Below are positions 25,955-33,463 of a stretch of DNA of 64,000 nt, one piece after another (position 1 is the stretch's first letter; each line of letters starts with the position of its first letter). The DNA lies in IMG/VR virus record IMGVR_UViG_3300037042_002125, positions 158,079 to 222,078 of that record. One strand, given 5' to 3'. The position numbers and the translations under genes were made by a program. Source of the DNA: a virus. Below the pieces are notes generated by a model that worked only from the letters and a program-made list of their open reading frames with translations, was not told the origin of the DNA and made no database searches.

Positions 25955-26062
25955 TTATGTGACAGCATCTCCAGACAATTTGTTCTCCCACTTGACTATC
26001 CTGTACGACAAATATATGGGAAGCCATACAAGGAGAGCCATGTAAATGTATTCACTCATCAT
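25955..26062 (-). CDS. Tiny membrane protein, 35 aa
   Basis: A 35-residue frame beginning MMSEYIYMALLVWLPIY, with one hydrophobic helix (residues 5-20) then a basic stretch. Its ATG overlaps the stop of the 49-aa gene upstream (ATGA), which supports translation. Last gene of the operon before the terminator. No family recognised. Confidence 0.5.
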   Translation of the reverse strand: MMSEYIYMALLVWLPIYLSYRIVKWENKLSGDAVT

Positions 26063-26208
26063 TTCTTTTTCTCATAGAACTGGCGATTCCACATGTCGTA
26101 AGCATATCCTGCTATACGTGCCAACACGTACAGAACAATCAAGACACATACAACGATTATTAGACCGTTATCAAGCATCTCGATGATTCTGGTGAAAGTA
26201 GTTCCCAT
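26059..26208 (-). CDS. Small membrane protein, 49 aa
   Basis: A 49-residue frame beginning MGTTFTRIIEMLDNG. Residues about 16-34 (LIIVVCVLIVLYVLARIAG) form one transmembrane helix, with a short positively charged C-terminus (EKKK). It starts 1 base after the upstream stop and overlaps the 35-aa gene. The pair resembles small holin or spanin-type genes in size only. Confidence 0.55.
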   Translation of the reverse strand: MGTTFTRIIEMLDNGLIIVVCVLIVLYVLARIAGYAYDMWNRQFYEKKK

Positions 26209-26209
26209 G

Positions 26210-26572
26210 TCAGGCCTCCTCTTTACCCTCTACCCCACGCACCATACGCCGTGCAGTCCTTACTTCGAGGTTCACCAACGCTTCTTCCATGTGTTGGATG
26301 GCTCGCTGGTTCTCATCGCAGCCAAATTTAGCATCCAAAAACTTTGTGCGGTGAATCAAGATCGCCAGCAAAGCCTCGTTGGTTAAGCCATTTACTCCAG
26401 ATTTTGGAACTGGGCCGTATTGAAACTTGATCAGACATGAATCTTCGCCTAAAGCAACTTCGTAATAGTGTCCAGTTACGTTCGAAATAATCCCACTAGG
26501 GAAGAAGGTTCGTCCTGCAATGGCTGTTACGGTCACCCCATTGTGGTCTTTGTAAATTTGTGGATCTGGCAT
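26210..26572 (-). CDS. Hypothetical protein, 120 aa
   Basis: 120 residues from the ATG at 26572, preceded by AGGAGA at a good distance; a longer frame to 26653 would run into folE. 'DHNGVTVTAIAGRTF' and 'HYYEVALGEDSCLIKFQYG' are beta-type; residues 70-110 are helical. No family recognised. Located at the end of the folE-queE-dUTPase-queD operon, but nothing links it to deazaguanine chemistry beyond position. Confidence 0.7.
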   Translation of the reverse strand: MPDPQIYKDHNGVTVTAIAGRTFFPSGIISNVTGHYYEVALGEDSCLIKFQYGPVPKSGVNGLTNEALLAILIHRTKFLDAKFGCDENQRAIQHMEEALVNLEVRTARRMVRGVEGKEEA

Positions 26573-26585
26573 GGTGTAGGTTCTC

Positions 26586-27278
26586 CTATTTCTTTCCCAT
26601 TGATACAAGTGATAAAAATTCAGCTTTAGCAGTGGTAGTCTTGAACACACCACTCAACTTGGATGTAACCGTATCTGAGCAGGCATCTTCTACCCCACGA
26701 GTACGGACGCACATATGTTCTGCCTCTATCAAGACCGCAACGTGTTCTGTTCCAAGAACAAACTTTAGTGTCTCACATATTTGGCTAGCAAGACGCTCTT
26801 GTATCTGCGGACGCCTGCAGAAAAACTCAACGATACGGTTGATCTTACTCAGGCCCAACACCTTGTCTTTGGCTATGTACGCCACGTGGGCGCAACCAAT
26901 TATAGGAAGAATGTGATGTTCGCACGTGGAGTTGACAGTGATATTGCGTTCGAGAACCATCTCGTCTACTTGCATCTTGTTCTCGACAACAGTAGCCTTT
27001 GGGAAATTGTCGTAATCTAATCCCCAGAAGATTTCGTTGAGATACATCTTGGCAACACGCTTGGGAGTATCAGCCAAAGAGTCATCAGACAGATCCATAC
27101 CTAAAGCCTGCAAGATACCAGTTACGTGATCTTGGATTGCCTGTAGCTGAACAGATTTTGTAACCTCTGCATTATTGCTCGGAAGCCTTGTCATTGGCGT
27201 TTCGATGCCTAGGCTTTTCAAGTGAGCCTCGACTCTGCCACCCAGGAATACATCTGCTTTTGCGTCGTCAGTTTTCAT
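26586..27278 (-). CDS. folE: GTP cyclohydrolase I
   Basis: 230 residues. Active-site and zinc residues are seen in '[12 protein letters not shown]' (zinc Cys and His) and '[20 protein letters not shown]' (second zinc Cys and the conserved TVTS segment). It opens GTP to dihydroneopterin triphosphate, the first committed step of both folate and 7-deazaguanine synthesis. The neighbours queE and queD indicate the latter. Length fits bacterial FolE (about 220 aa). Confidence 0.93.
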   Translation of the reverse strand: MKTDDAKADVFLGGRVEAHLKSLGIETPMTRLPSNNAEVTKSVQLQAIQDHVTGILQALGMDLSDDSLADTPKRVAKMYLNEIFWGLDYDNFPKATVVENKMQVDEMVLERNITVNSTCEHHILPIIGCAHVAYIAKDKVLGLSKINRIVEFFCRRPQIQERLASQICETLKFVLGTEHVAVLIEAEHMCVRTRGVEDACSDTVTSKLSGVFKTTTAKAEFLSLVSMGKK

Positions 27279-27295
27279 TGTTATCCTTGTTTAGA

Positions 27296-28216
27296 TTAGG
27301 CCATTGAGGCGTATAGATGCATTTGGAGACACAGCCGGTAGCCCATATGCAAGGCGTAGTTGGCAGCGTACTCATGGTTTATTTGGTTCTCTTTCTGGTT
27401 GAGCAACCCTGGTGTCCAGAAACTAATCACTTCGTCTACAGTAGAACGCTCATGCAGGCTAGGTGTGTATGTACCGTCTGCACCCTTCTTTGTAAGCCGC
27501 AGGATTTTCGACTGTTGTGGCACATCGTTGTAGATGTTCATTGGGGATATATAGATTTCCCTGCCAGTGCGAGCCTTCCATTCTTGAGCCCATTGAGGTA
27601 CGTTCCAGTACGGGCTGTCAAAATCTTGCTTGACAACGAATTTCAAACACTGAACAGAATCTAGAACCTTATCGTTTGGTTTGAGGTACTCAGTAGGTAC
27701 ACCATTCTTCTCGCCACACTTGGGACTACATACAAACGTAACAAAGTCTGGCACTCTCGTGTTGAGCAAACCATTGCTTTCGATTTGGACATGCTTGTAT
27801 GCAAACTGTTGCCGCATCAAGAACTCATACAAGTTATCTTGCAGCAAAGGCTCTCCACCAGTGACGACCAATATGCAGCCGTAAGGCCCAAGCTTTCTGT
27901 CAAACTTTGTTTCCTTATCAAAGCTCTTAGGCAATACCCAAAGAGGTGCAGGAGTCCCGCCTTCATTCCAGTGATCGCATATGGTAGCGTAGGCTTTCGC
28001 CTCTATTTGCTCGTAGGTAAGCCAGTCACCTTGGTCAAAGAACGTGTCGCAGAAGTGACAATTGAGATTGCACTTAGCAAGACGTATGAACAAGGCAGGC
28101 ATTCCTGCATAAGGTCCCTCGCCTTGTATTGTGAAAAACATGCTCGTCACGTACAGGGAATTCGCGGGTGCGTCTTTGAAGAACTTCTTGCCAGTTATTT
28201 CGTTAGTTCCAAACAT
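27296..28216 (-). CDS. queE: 7-carboxy-7-deazaguanine synthase, radical SAM
   Basis: 306 residues. 'FFTIQGEGPYAGMPALFIRL' is the QueE N-terminal signature, followed by the [4Fe-4S] motif CNLNCHFC (C-x3-C-x2-C). 'VTGGEPLLQ' is the radical-SAM GGE motif. QueE converts 6-carboxytetrahydropterin into 7-carboxy-7-deazaguanine. It is longer than typical QueE (about 210-220 aa) with extra sequence in the middle and C-terminus. Confidence 0.92.
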   Translation of the reverse strand: MFGTNEITGKKFFKDAPANSLYVTSMFFTIQGEGPYAGMPALFIRLAKCNLNCHFCDTFFDQGDWLTYEQIEAKAYATICDHWNEGGTPAPLWVLPKSFDKETKFDRKLGPYGCILVVTGGEPLLQDNLYEFLMRQQFAYKHVQIESNGLLNTRVPDFVTFVCSPKCGEKNGVPTEYLKPNDKVLDSVQCLKFVVKQDFDSPYWNVPQWAQEWKARTGREIYISPMNIYNDVPQQSKILRLTKKGADGTYTPSLHERSTVDEVISFWTPGLLNQKENQINHEYAANYALHMGYRLCLQMHLYASMA

Positions 28217-28224
28217 GGTTCATC

Positions 28225-29025
28225 CTATACAGCATCTTTGCTTGTCTCATATCGACCCTCAAATGCCTTGAGAGAGTTTGCAAGGGCGATCTCGTAGTTG
28301 TCACTTAGCCACTGTTTGATCGTTGCCAGATCAGGCGGCGTGGTTTGTTTGTCCAACCAGGCAGTAAGGAAGTAGTTGTCTTGGTTAGCCCCATCCCACA
28401 GCTTGAGATACCGATCTACGGCATAGTACCCATACTTGAACGTACCTGCCTTGTACCCTTTGTCTTGGCGGAATTGATTCAGCAAAGCCTTTGCCATGTA
28501 GCGGGTGTAGAGGTTACGCAAGTCAAAGTCAATTGATCTTGAAAGGCTGAACAACAAAGACCAAGGGTTAAGGCCAAGCAACCCGTGTGCTTCCACGTAC
28601 TCACTTGCGCTGTTCAAATTCAGGCTAGCCATTAGCATCTTTGCCAAAGACAAAGTCTTAACTTTATCCACAGACAAATCTGCAGACATTTGAAGGCTTC
28701 GGTAGATGCTCTCAATTGCTTCATCGGCGTCTTGGCTATCAATCACTGATTGGCTGAGCATGAAGTGAACTGCGTCTACTATCTCCATTTTGCAGTTACC
28801 TAGGTCTTGCTTATCTCCTGACCACCACTCGTAGCCGTAGCTGTTAACGAACTCACCGATCTCTTGAGAGGCTGCTAGGCTGTAATCAAACTCCTGGGTG
28901 CGGCCTTTGTTAAGCCAATCCTCGTTGTAGGCTTTGGTGTTCAAAGCAATCTGGTTAAATACCATTTCACGTATCATCGAATACGCTGGTGAGGTTTTGA
29001 AATCTTCGCCGAAGAGGTTAACCAT
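28225..29025 (-). CDS. Dimeric dUTPase-like nucleotide pyrophosphatase
   Basis: 266 residues, all-helical. 'AASQEIGEFVNSYGYEWWSG' carries the ExxE-type metal residues followed by WW, and 'CKMEIVDAVHFMLSQSV' supplies the second ExxD pair, as in dimeric dUTPases related to MazG. It hydrolyses dUTP, or possibly another dNTP, to the monophosphate, controlling DNA base composition. Its place inside the deazaguanine operon suggests pool management linked to modified DNA. Confidence 0.82.
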   Translation of the reverse strand: MVNLFGEDFKTSPAYSMIREMVFNQIALNTKAYNEDWLNKGRTQEFDYSLAASQEIGEFVNSYGYEWWSGDKQDLGNCKMEIVDAVHFMLSQSVIDSQDADEAIESIYRSLQMSADLSVDKVKTLSLAKMLMASLNLNSASEYVEAHGLLGLNPWSLLFSLSRSIDFDLRNLYTRYMAKALLNQFRQDKGYKAGTFKYGYYAVDRYLKLWDGANQDNYFLTAWLDKQTTPPDLATIKQWLSDNYEIALANSLKAFEGRYETSKDAV

Positions 29026-29027
29026 GG

Positions 29028-29570
29028 TCAGTCCTTGTTGGTGTTTGAGATAAATGAGCTACGGCTCTTTGGAGTCTCCCACCAATCGACACGAGAGCAG
29101 GTAACCCCCAAAGCCTTCATCTTTATTGAGACTAAAGTGTGCATCCACTTTGCAAAATTCTCGCTCGTTGGTACAAAGTCTACAACTAGCATACCACCAT
29201 ACAGCTCTTGCAATAAAGGGGACATTGAATCGTTTTCAACAGTCCATGCTACCTCCACTCCTTCCAGCTCTACTGGTTGTAATCTAGATGTTTCTGGGAA
29301 TAGAATTAACCTTAGTGGATCATTTCTGTCAATGACAAACTTGTGATCAATAAAAGTATTTAGCCACTTCTTAAGCCACTCCAAGTGCCTAAAATCTGTA
29401 ACCATACCTCGCACCAACGTGTCTGAGCTTAAAAAGACTTGAACTTTTGCTTCATGGCCGTGCAGATGCCTACAGGCGCATTTCAAGTCTTCTGAAAATC
29501 TACCGTCTAATTCTTGACTCCAAACTCTATGGCCATAACAGAACTCAAAAGTCTTATCAATGTTGAACAT
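29028..29570 (-). CDS. queD: 6-carboxytetrahydropterin synthase
   Basis: 180 residues. Zinc histidines appear in 'FCYGHRVW' and 'CRHLHGHEAKVQV', with the catalytic Cys just before; 'VTDFRHLEWLKKW', 'FIDHKFVID' and 'TSENFAKWM' are the remaining QueD signatures. It acts after FolE to form 6-carboxytetrahydropterin. First gene of the operon, 28 bases downstream of a TGTAAATAA promoter word, with AAAGGA as ribosome-binding site. Confidence 0.93.
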   Translation of the reverse strand: MFNIDKTFEFCYGHRVWSQELDGRFSEDLKCACRHLHGHEAKVQVFLSSDTLVRGMVTDFRHLEWLKKWLNTFIDHKFVIDRNDPLRLILFPETSRLQPVELEGVEVAWTVENDSMSPLLQELYGGMLVVDFVPTSENFAKWMHTLVSIKMKALGVTCSRVDWWETPKSRSSFISNTNKD

Positions 29571-29592
29571 GGTTTCTTCCTTTATATCAATG

Positions 29593-29601
29593 TAATTTTA
29601 T
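29593..29601 (+). promoter_or_regulatory. Candidate promoter word TAATTTTAT ahead of the homing endonuclease gene
   Basis: TAATTTTAT overlaps the opposite-strand TGTAAATAA (29598-29606), so this short gap may be a divergent promoter. The + strand start is ATG 29633. Confidence 0.4.
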
Positions 29602-29606
29602 TTACA
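29598..29606 (-). promoter_or_regulatory. T4-late-like promoter word TGTAAATAA for the deazaguanine operon
   Basis: The - strand reads TGTAAATAA, 28 bases upstream of the queD start at 29570. Confidence 0.5.
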
Positions 29607-29632
29607 CTCTAAGTTACTACATGGTGTAAACT

Positions 29633-30613
29633 ATGAACCTAAATACCGCAGTAAAAAAATTCCTATCTTATGCAGATAAAAATGGCATACGTAGACTTTA
29701 TGAAGTCCTACCTGGTTGGTTGAAAGCTAATTACCCGTCTGTTTATTTCTCTACTCCTGAGTTCAAATTGTTAGAACACCTGCCACACAAGAACGATCAC
29801 GCATACAGGGATATGTCTAAAAAAGACAAGGCTAAAGTAAAGGCCTCACGTACACAACTATATAATGCTATTGCTAAACAGGCTTTGAAAATCCGACATT
29901 GCTACGGTTGTGGAGTCGAACTTACCTATAATTTAACAGGTAGTGTCCCGTGTTCTTTACGGTATGTAAGGACTACACGAAGGTCCTGTTCTATGAAATG
30001 CAGTTCAAATTCCAAAGAAACAAGAGACAAAACCTCCGCAACCAACCTTGCAAAATATGGTAATAAGTGTTCCTTAAACGGGAAAGATCAGATAAAGGCA
30101 AAAAAGGCAACCTGGAAGAAAAATCTAGGTGTATCCAACCCTTCACAAAGTCCTGCCACTGTTAGTAAGATACTAGAGGCTAGGTACGGGCGAAAAACAA
30201 TTGATTTAGCTGGAAAGAAATTTTCATACCAAGGCTACGAGAACGTTCTTCTAAAACACTTATTTCACCTAGGCATAACTGCAAACAATGTATCAACCAA
30301 AGCGTCCGTAATAGGTATGTTTGATTACAAGTATTTTGGCAAGATATTCAAGTACCTTCCAGACATAAAAGCAAAAACGTCATCTGGAAAAATTTGGTAC
30401 TTTGAAGTAAAATCTACTTATACTTTGTGTGGAAGTACTTCTATGCAGAAGCAACTGTGGTATAAAGCTAAATCTATGTTGGAGGTACACAAAAAGAACT
30501 TCCGCGTAGTTCTGTGTTCTAGAAACGAGATTCTTATGAAGGCTGACAACCTAGATGAACTGACTGCAATTATAACCTACGTTAAGAAAAAAGGGAAAAC
30601 TATTCCTAGGTGA
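29633..30613 (+). CDS. PD-(D/E)XK homing-endonuclease-like protein
   Basis: 326 residues. The N-terminal half has paired cysteines ('HCYGCGVEL', 'SCSMKCSSN') suggesting a zinc-binding part, then DNA-binding repeats of the type found in phage mobile endonucleases ('TNLAKYGNKCS', 'LGVSNPSQSP'). The nuclease core is 'KYLPDIKAKT' and 'IWYFEVKST', the PD…ExK pattern. Such free-standing genes cut alleles lacking them and spread by repair. It lies on the + strand between - strand operons and has no strong ribosome-binding site. No other gene function is indicated. Confidence 0.7.
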   Translation: MNLNTAVKKFLSYADKNGIRRLYEVLPGWLKANYPSVYFSTPEFKLLEHLPHKNDHAYRDMSKKDKAKVKASRTQLYNAIAKQALKIRHCYGCGVELTYNLTGSVPCSLRYVRTTRRSCSMKCSSNSKETRDKTSATNLAKYGNKCSLNGKDQIKAKKATWKKNLGVSNPSQSPATVSKILEARYGRKTIDLAGKKFSYQGYENVLLKHLFHLGITANNVSTKASVIGMFDYKYFGKIFKYLPDIKAKTSSGKIWYFEVKSTYTLCGSTSMQKQLWYKAKSMLEVHKKNFRVVLCSRNEILMKADNLDELTAIITYVKKKGKTIPR

Positions 30614-30798
30614 CCAACCCATGTAGTAGATTGCAATGTGAGTCTGCTCGCCATTGCCTAAAGGCACAGGAGAAACCAGCTTCGTGTCCGTAACGTTTTG
30701 TTGATTGAAACATTTTTACTTCCAGTAAAGTAGATTGGTGTAGTGTATTGCTAACACTTCTATTTACAACTCGATCAAAAGACTTTTTACAAGGGAAG
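30614..30798. other. Gene-free stretch with short hairpins
   Basis: No credible reading frame. I see three short inverted repeats: GCAATG with CATTGC (about 30636-30656), TTTACT with AGTAAA (about 30716-30730) and AGTGT with ACACT (about 30742-30758). It lies between the homing endonuclease gene and the candidate structured RNA and may be part of the same insertion. Confidence 0.4.
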
Positions 30799-30904
30799 GG
30801 GTACACACAATCAGGAAACGCAGTCTTAGAAATGTGAGCGGAGTGGCCTAACGATCTGAATGACGGGACCGTCCTAAGTAATGCGACTGCTGTCGTGTGT
30901 ACCC
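30799..30904. ncRNA. Candidate structured RNA
   Basis: About 106 bases close on themselves by nested stems: 30799-30808 with 30895-30904 (10 bp, perfect), 30820-30825 with 30885-30890 (6 bp, perfect), 30826-30829 with 30874-30877 (4 bp), and a small GACG-CGTC hairpin at 30862-30873. There is no open frame and no tRNA T-loop. The long outer stem and layered inner stems suggest a folded RNA, but strand and class are unknown. Confidence 0.45.
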
Positions 30905-30908
30905 AAAA

Positions 30909-31373
30909 CTATCTAAGAGGAACGCGGAGTTTCCCTTTAGACTTACTAGCGGTGGAAGATTGTGTTTCCACTTTTGTTTGCGTCTCAGTTGACGTAGATG
31001 TATTGTCCTGATTGCTTGGGGAGTTAGGCAATCTTCCTGAGTACGCATCAACTAATTTGTCAGCTACCTTAGCACCTGACCATATTGCCATGTACGCAAT
31101 GAAAATCCACGCATCAATCTTTCCTTTGTTGTTTACCAACATGTACATTATTGCCCACGTAGATACACCTAGGCATACAAAGATTGCAAGGCGAAAGGCA
31201 GAAGGTTTATTGAACTCATCGCGTAGCATGTCAGAGAAATCAAAATCATTGTCTGGGTTCTTCTGAGTCTTCCACAGGACCCAACCACCAAGAGAAAGAA
31301 TGACTAGCAATATGAGTGCTGGAAAATCTATGGTAGTCACCCACCATGTCTCAATTCCCTTCAGTGCGTCCAT
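30909..31373 (-). CDS. Membrane protein with three helices, holin-like
   Basis: 154 residues with predicted transmembrane helices near residues 15-34 (FPALILLVILSLGGWVLW), 60-80 (LAIFVCLGVSTWAIMYMLV) and 87-103 (AWIFIAYMAIWSGAKVA), then a Ser/Thr/Lys-rich soluble tail of about 45 residues. The size and three-helix layout fit class I holins, but other small phage membrane proteins look alike. It is at the end of the - strand run beside the candidate RNA. Confidence 0.7.
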   Translation of the reverse strand: MDALKGIETWWVTTIDFPALILLVILSLGGWVLWKTQKNPDNDFDFSDMLRDEFNKPSAFRLAIFVCLGVSTWAIMYMLVNNKGKIDAWIFIAYMAIWSGAKVADKLVDAYSGRLPNSPSNQDNTSTSTETQTKVETQSSTASKSKGKLRVPLR

Positions 31374-31385
31374 AGCAATCCCTTC

Positions 31386-31961
31386 TTAAGTTCTTGATCG
31401 GTAAGTCTTACGCTTACTCTTACGCCTACGTCGAAATTTAGGTCGTTTGGGTTGGGGTTTGGGTTTCAACTCTGGTGCCCCTGGTAGGTACACCCTCTGC
31501 CTAGCTCGTGTCGTTCTCTTGGACAGTTCGCCTGCTCTCCAAGCAAGACGCGCCAGTATGCTCATCCTTATATCAGGTTCAACAGGGACAATCTTTGCCT
31601 TCTTGACAACACGCATCAGGCCGTATTCACTTAAGACAAGCACACCTACTCGACTAGGTATGCGAGACATCAGCTCTTTATCCTTGTTGATCTTTCGAGC
31701 TACATCGACTGTGAATGCCAAGTACACACGATCTGCAAATTTCAAATACTCATGCCACTTAGAATCAGATCGGAAATCAGCTACACTTGATTTAACCTCT
31801 ATGAGGACCAAGTCTCCTGATATCTTGTTGCCAATTACGTCTGCCCGACGGGTTCCCCACGATTGCAAACCAACCTCATAGGCCATTGAATAGCGGTACC
31901 TAAAGAACATAAAAGCAGACGCTTTTTTAAGTGCGTCTGCTACTTCACGTCTAGTAGCCAT
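31386..31961 (-). CDS. MmcB-like PD-(D/E)XK nuclease family protein
   Basis: 191 residues. 'TRRADVIGNK' followed by 'LVLIEVKSSVADFRSDSKW' gives the D…ExK core with the VKSS-DFRSD-KW signature of the MmcB/DUF394 DNA-repair group. The last 45 residues are extremely basic (RRRRKSKRK), probably DNA-binding. It may cut or bind damaged or branched DNA. Neighbouring genes are a holin-like protein and an Ig-domain protein. Confidence 0.72.
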   Translation of the reverse strand: MATRREVADALKKASAFMFFRYRYSMAYEVGLQSWGTRRADVIGNKISGDLVLIEVKSSVADFRSDSKWHEYLKFADRVYLAFTVDVARKINKDKELMSRIPSRVGVLVLSEYGLMRVVKKAKIVPVEPDIRMSILARLAWRAGELSKRTTRARQRVYLPGAPELKPKPQPKRPKFRRRRKSKRKTYRSRT

Positions 31962-32013
31962 TGTAGGCTGTGCCTTTGTTGTTATTGATGTAGGTTGTGG
32001 GTTTGTGTATGCG

Positions 32014-32667
32014 TTAGGCGACAGGTGTCACTATGTTGGAGGCCTTGAGAGCACTTGTGCCGTATGCGTTAACTGCCCACACAACGCATCGTATGTCTTG
32101 ACCAACGTCACCAATCAACAAAGTGTAGGTGTTTGTAGCTTCCCCAGATATTACCACATTGTTTTTATACCACTGGTAGACGTAAGAAGTAGGAACAACA
32201 TTCCATGTTCCGGTATCACAAGTCAGAAGATTTCCAGTGGTCTCAATTCCTGTAACTACAGGGGCGACCGTATTGATCGGCACCATGTTGGCAACACCAA
32301 CACCAAAGGAATACGAGAGACCTTCGATTATTGCACCATTGGATTGATGCACGTAGTTGGCTAGGCCAGAAGAAGAGCCAATCCAAGAACTAGGAAGCGC
32401 ATCACTCACCTTGACAAACTCAGCGAATCCCTGGTAAGCCTTAAGGCGCACATCTTCATGATTCCACACAGAAGCCATGAACTCTTGATTTACTGGACGA
32501 ATTAGAGAAGGGGTTGGGATCCACAGTTCAATAGCCACGTCGCCTGCAACCAGAGTGTATTTAATTTCAGCCCCGGTGAAGGTGATGTTTGCGCCTAGGT
32601 TATACAGGCCAAGAATTTGTTTGGTTTCACGAGCAATTATTGGCAGGTAATACTGGATGGTTGACAT
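32014..32667 (-). CDS. Ig-like domain virion protein
   Basis: 217 residues from ATG 32667, with AGAGGA upstream; a longer frame to 32715 has a weaker start. The C-terminal 85 residues ('APVVTGIETTGNLLTCDTG', 'YQWYKNNVVISGEAT', 'VVWAVNAYG') form a phage-type Ig-like beta-sandwich with the Cys-Trp-Cys pattern. The N-terminal domain is unrecognised and beta-rich. Ig domains on phage proteins usually decorate the capsid or tail and bind glycans weakly. Confidence 0.75.
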   Translation of the reverse strand: MSTIQYYLPIIARETKQILGLYNLGANITFTGAEIKYTLVAGDVAIELWIPTPSLIRPVNQEFMASVWNHEDVRLKAYQGFAEFVKVSDALPSSWIGSSSGLANYVHQSNGAIIEGLSYSFGVGVANMVPINTVAPVVTGIETTGNLLTCDTGTWNVVPTSYVYQWYKNNVVISGEATNTYTLLIGDVGQDIRCVVWAVNAYGTSALKASNIVTPVA

Positions 32668-32716
32668 TGTGCGTCCTCTTAAGGGTGATGGATTACGGTC
32701 TTGTTTCCGCGTCAAA

Positions 32717-32725
32717 ATAAAATTA
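32717..32725 (-). promoter_or_regulatory. Candidate promoter word TAATTTTAT overlapping a stop codon
   Basis: On the - strand TAATTTTAT begins with the TAA stop of the 246-aa gene and lies 49 bases upstream of the Ig-domain gene start at 32667. Confidence 0.4.
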
Positions 32726-33463
32726 CTTTGTAGCTATAAGGTATCGAAGGTCGAAGGCAGATATTTTATATTTCTTGGCAGCCTTGGTTGGTGTGAGTTT
32801 GTTCTGTTTAACCTGTCTTATTGCTACTCTTAGGTTATCTACTGACGGTTGACATAGCATGGCACGTAGGTTGTCTACAATTGCAGGCTTTATTTCCTTC
32901 TGTAACCTACTTTCAATCTTTGACAAAGGCGCGGCTGTAAGTAGCCACGTCTTAATCAATCTAGAAACTATGTCTCGCTTATCAACCTCTTTTATCTTGT
33001 ACAAGAAGGTTTGTATCTTTGACAGATCTGACTGTTCATACTTCTTTAGGATCTCCTTTATTGGCTGATACTTGTGATCAGAAAATAAGAGTTGCTCTTC
33101 TTTGTTTGCGTTTTCAATTAACAGTGATCTAAGAACACCTTCTGTGATATGAGAAAACTCTAATCCCGTTGTTGCTGCTTCTGCTCCCAGTAACGGCACC
33201 TTTAGATTACGAGTCAATACAACAGGGTTATCAACTACAAATGCGACGACCTTAGCAATCTTGAAACGGCCTTGCGTCCTTAGTAAGCAGGTACTTGAAG
33301 TAAAAATAACTGGAAATATTGGCTGCGGTTTAAGGCGTCCTTCTAGGATAACCTTCCTAAAAGAATTCTGCTTGACAATACCGTAGTCAACTTTCAACTT
33401 GCCTAGCATAAGGGCCAACTCGATACCTGTTATGCCAGGAACACCATAAGCTGCTACTATCAT
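32723..33463 (-). CDS. Hypothetical protein, 246 aa, coupled to SbcC
   Basis: 246 residues. The N-terminal 100 residues look like a small alpha/beta domain ('MIVAAYGVPGITGIELAL', 'VVAFVVDNPVVL'), and the rest is helical, ending in a helix-turn-helix-like 'TPTKAAKKYKISAFDLRYL'. It overlaps sbcC by 4 bases. No family recognised; position suggests an accessory to the recombination nuclease. Confidence 0.72.
   Translation of the reverse strand: MIVAAYGVPGITGIELALMLGKLKVDYGIVKQNSFRKVILEGRLKPQPIFPVIFTSSTCLLRTQGRFKIAKVVAFVVDNPVVLTRNLKVPLLGAEAATTGLEFSHITEGVLRSLLIENANKEEQLLFSDHKYQPIKEILKKYEQSDLSKIQTFLYKIKEVDKRDIVSRLIKTWLLTAAPLSKIESRLQKEIKPAIVDNLRAMLCQPSVDNLRVAIRQVKQNKLTPTKAAKKYKISAFDLRYLIATK

Noticed and set aside
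30753-30761. TGTAAATAG on the - strand in the gene-free stretch
   Set aside because: No - strand gene follows it; only the end of the opposite-strand endonuclease gene.
30836-30904. Possible tRNA
   Set aside because: 'GCGGAGTGGCCTAAC' looks like a D-arm, but there is no T-loop consensus, no proper anticodon arm or 7-bp acceptor; better described as a different structured RNA.
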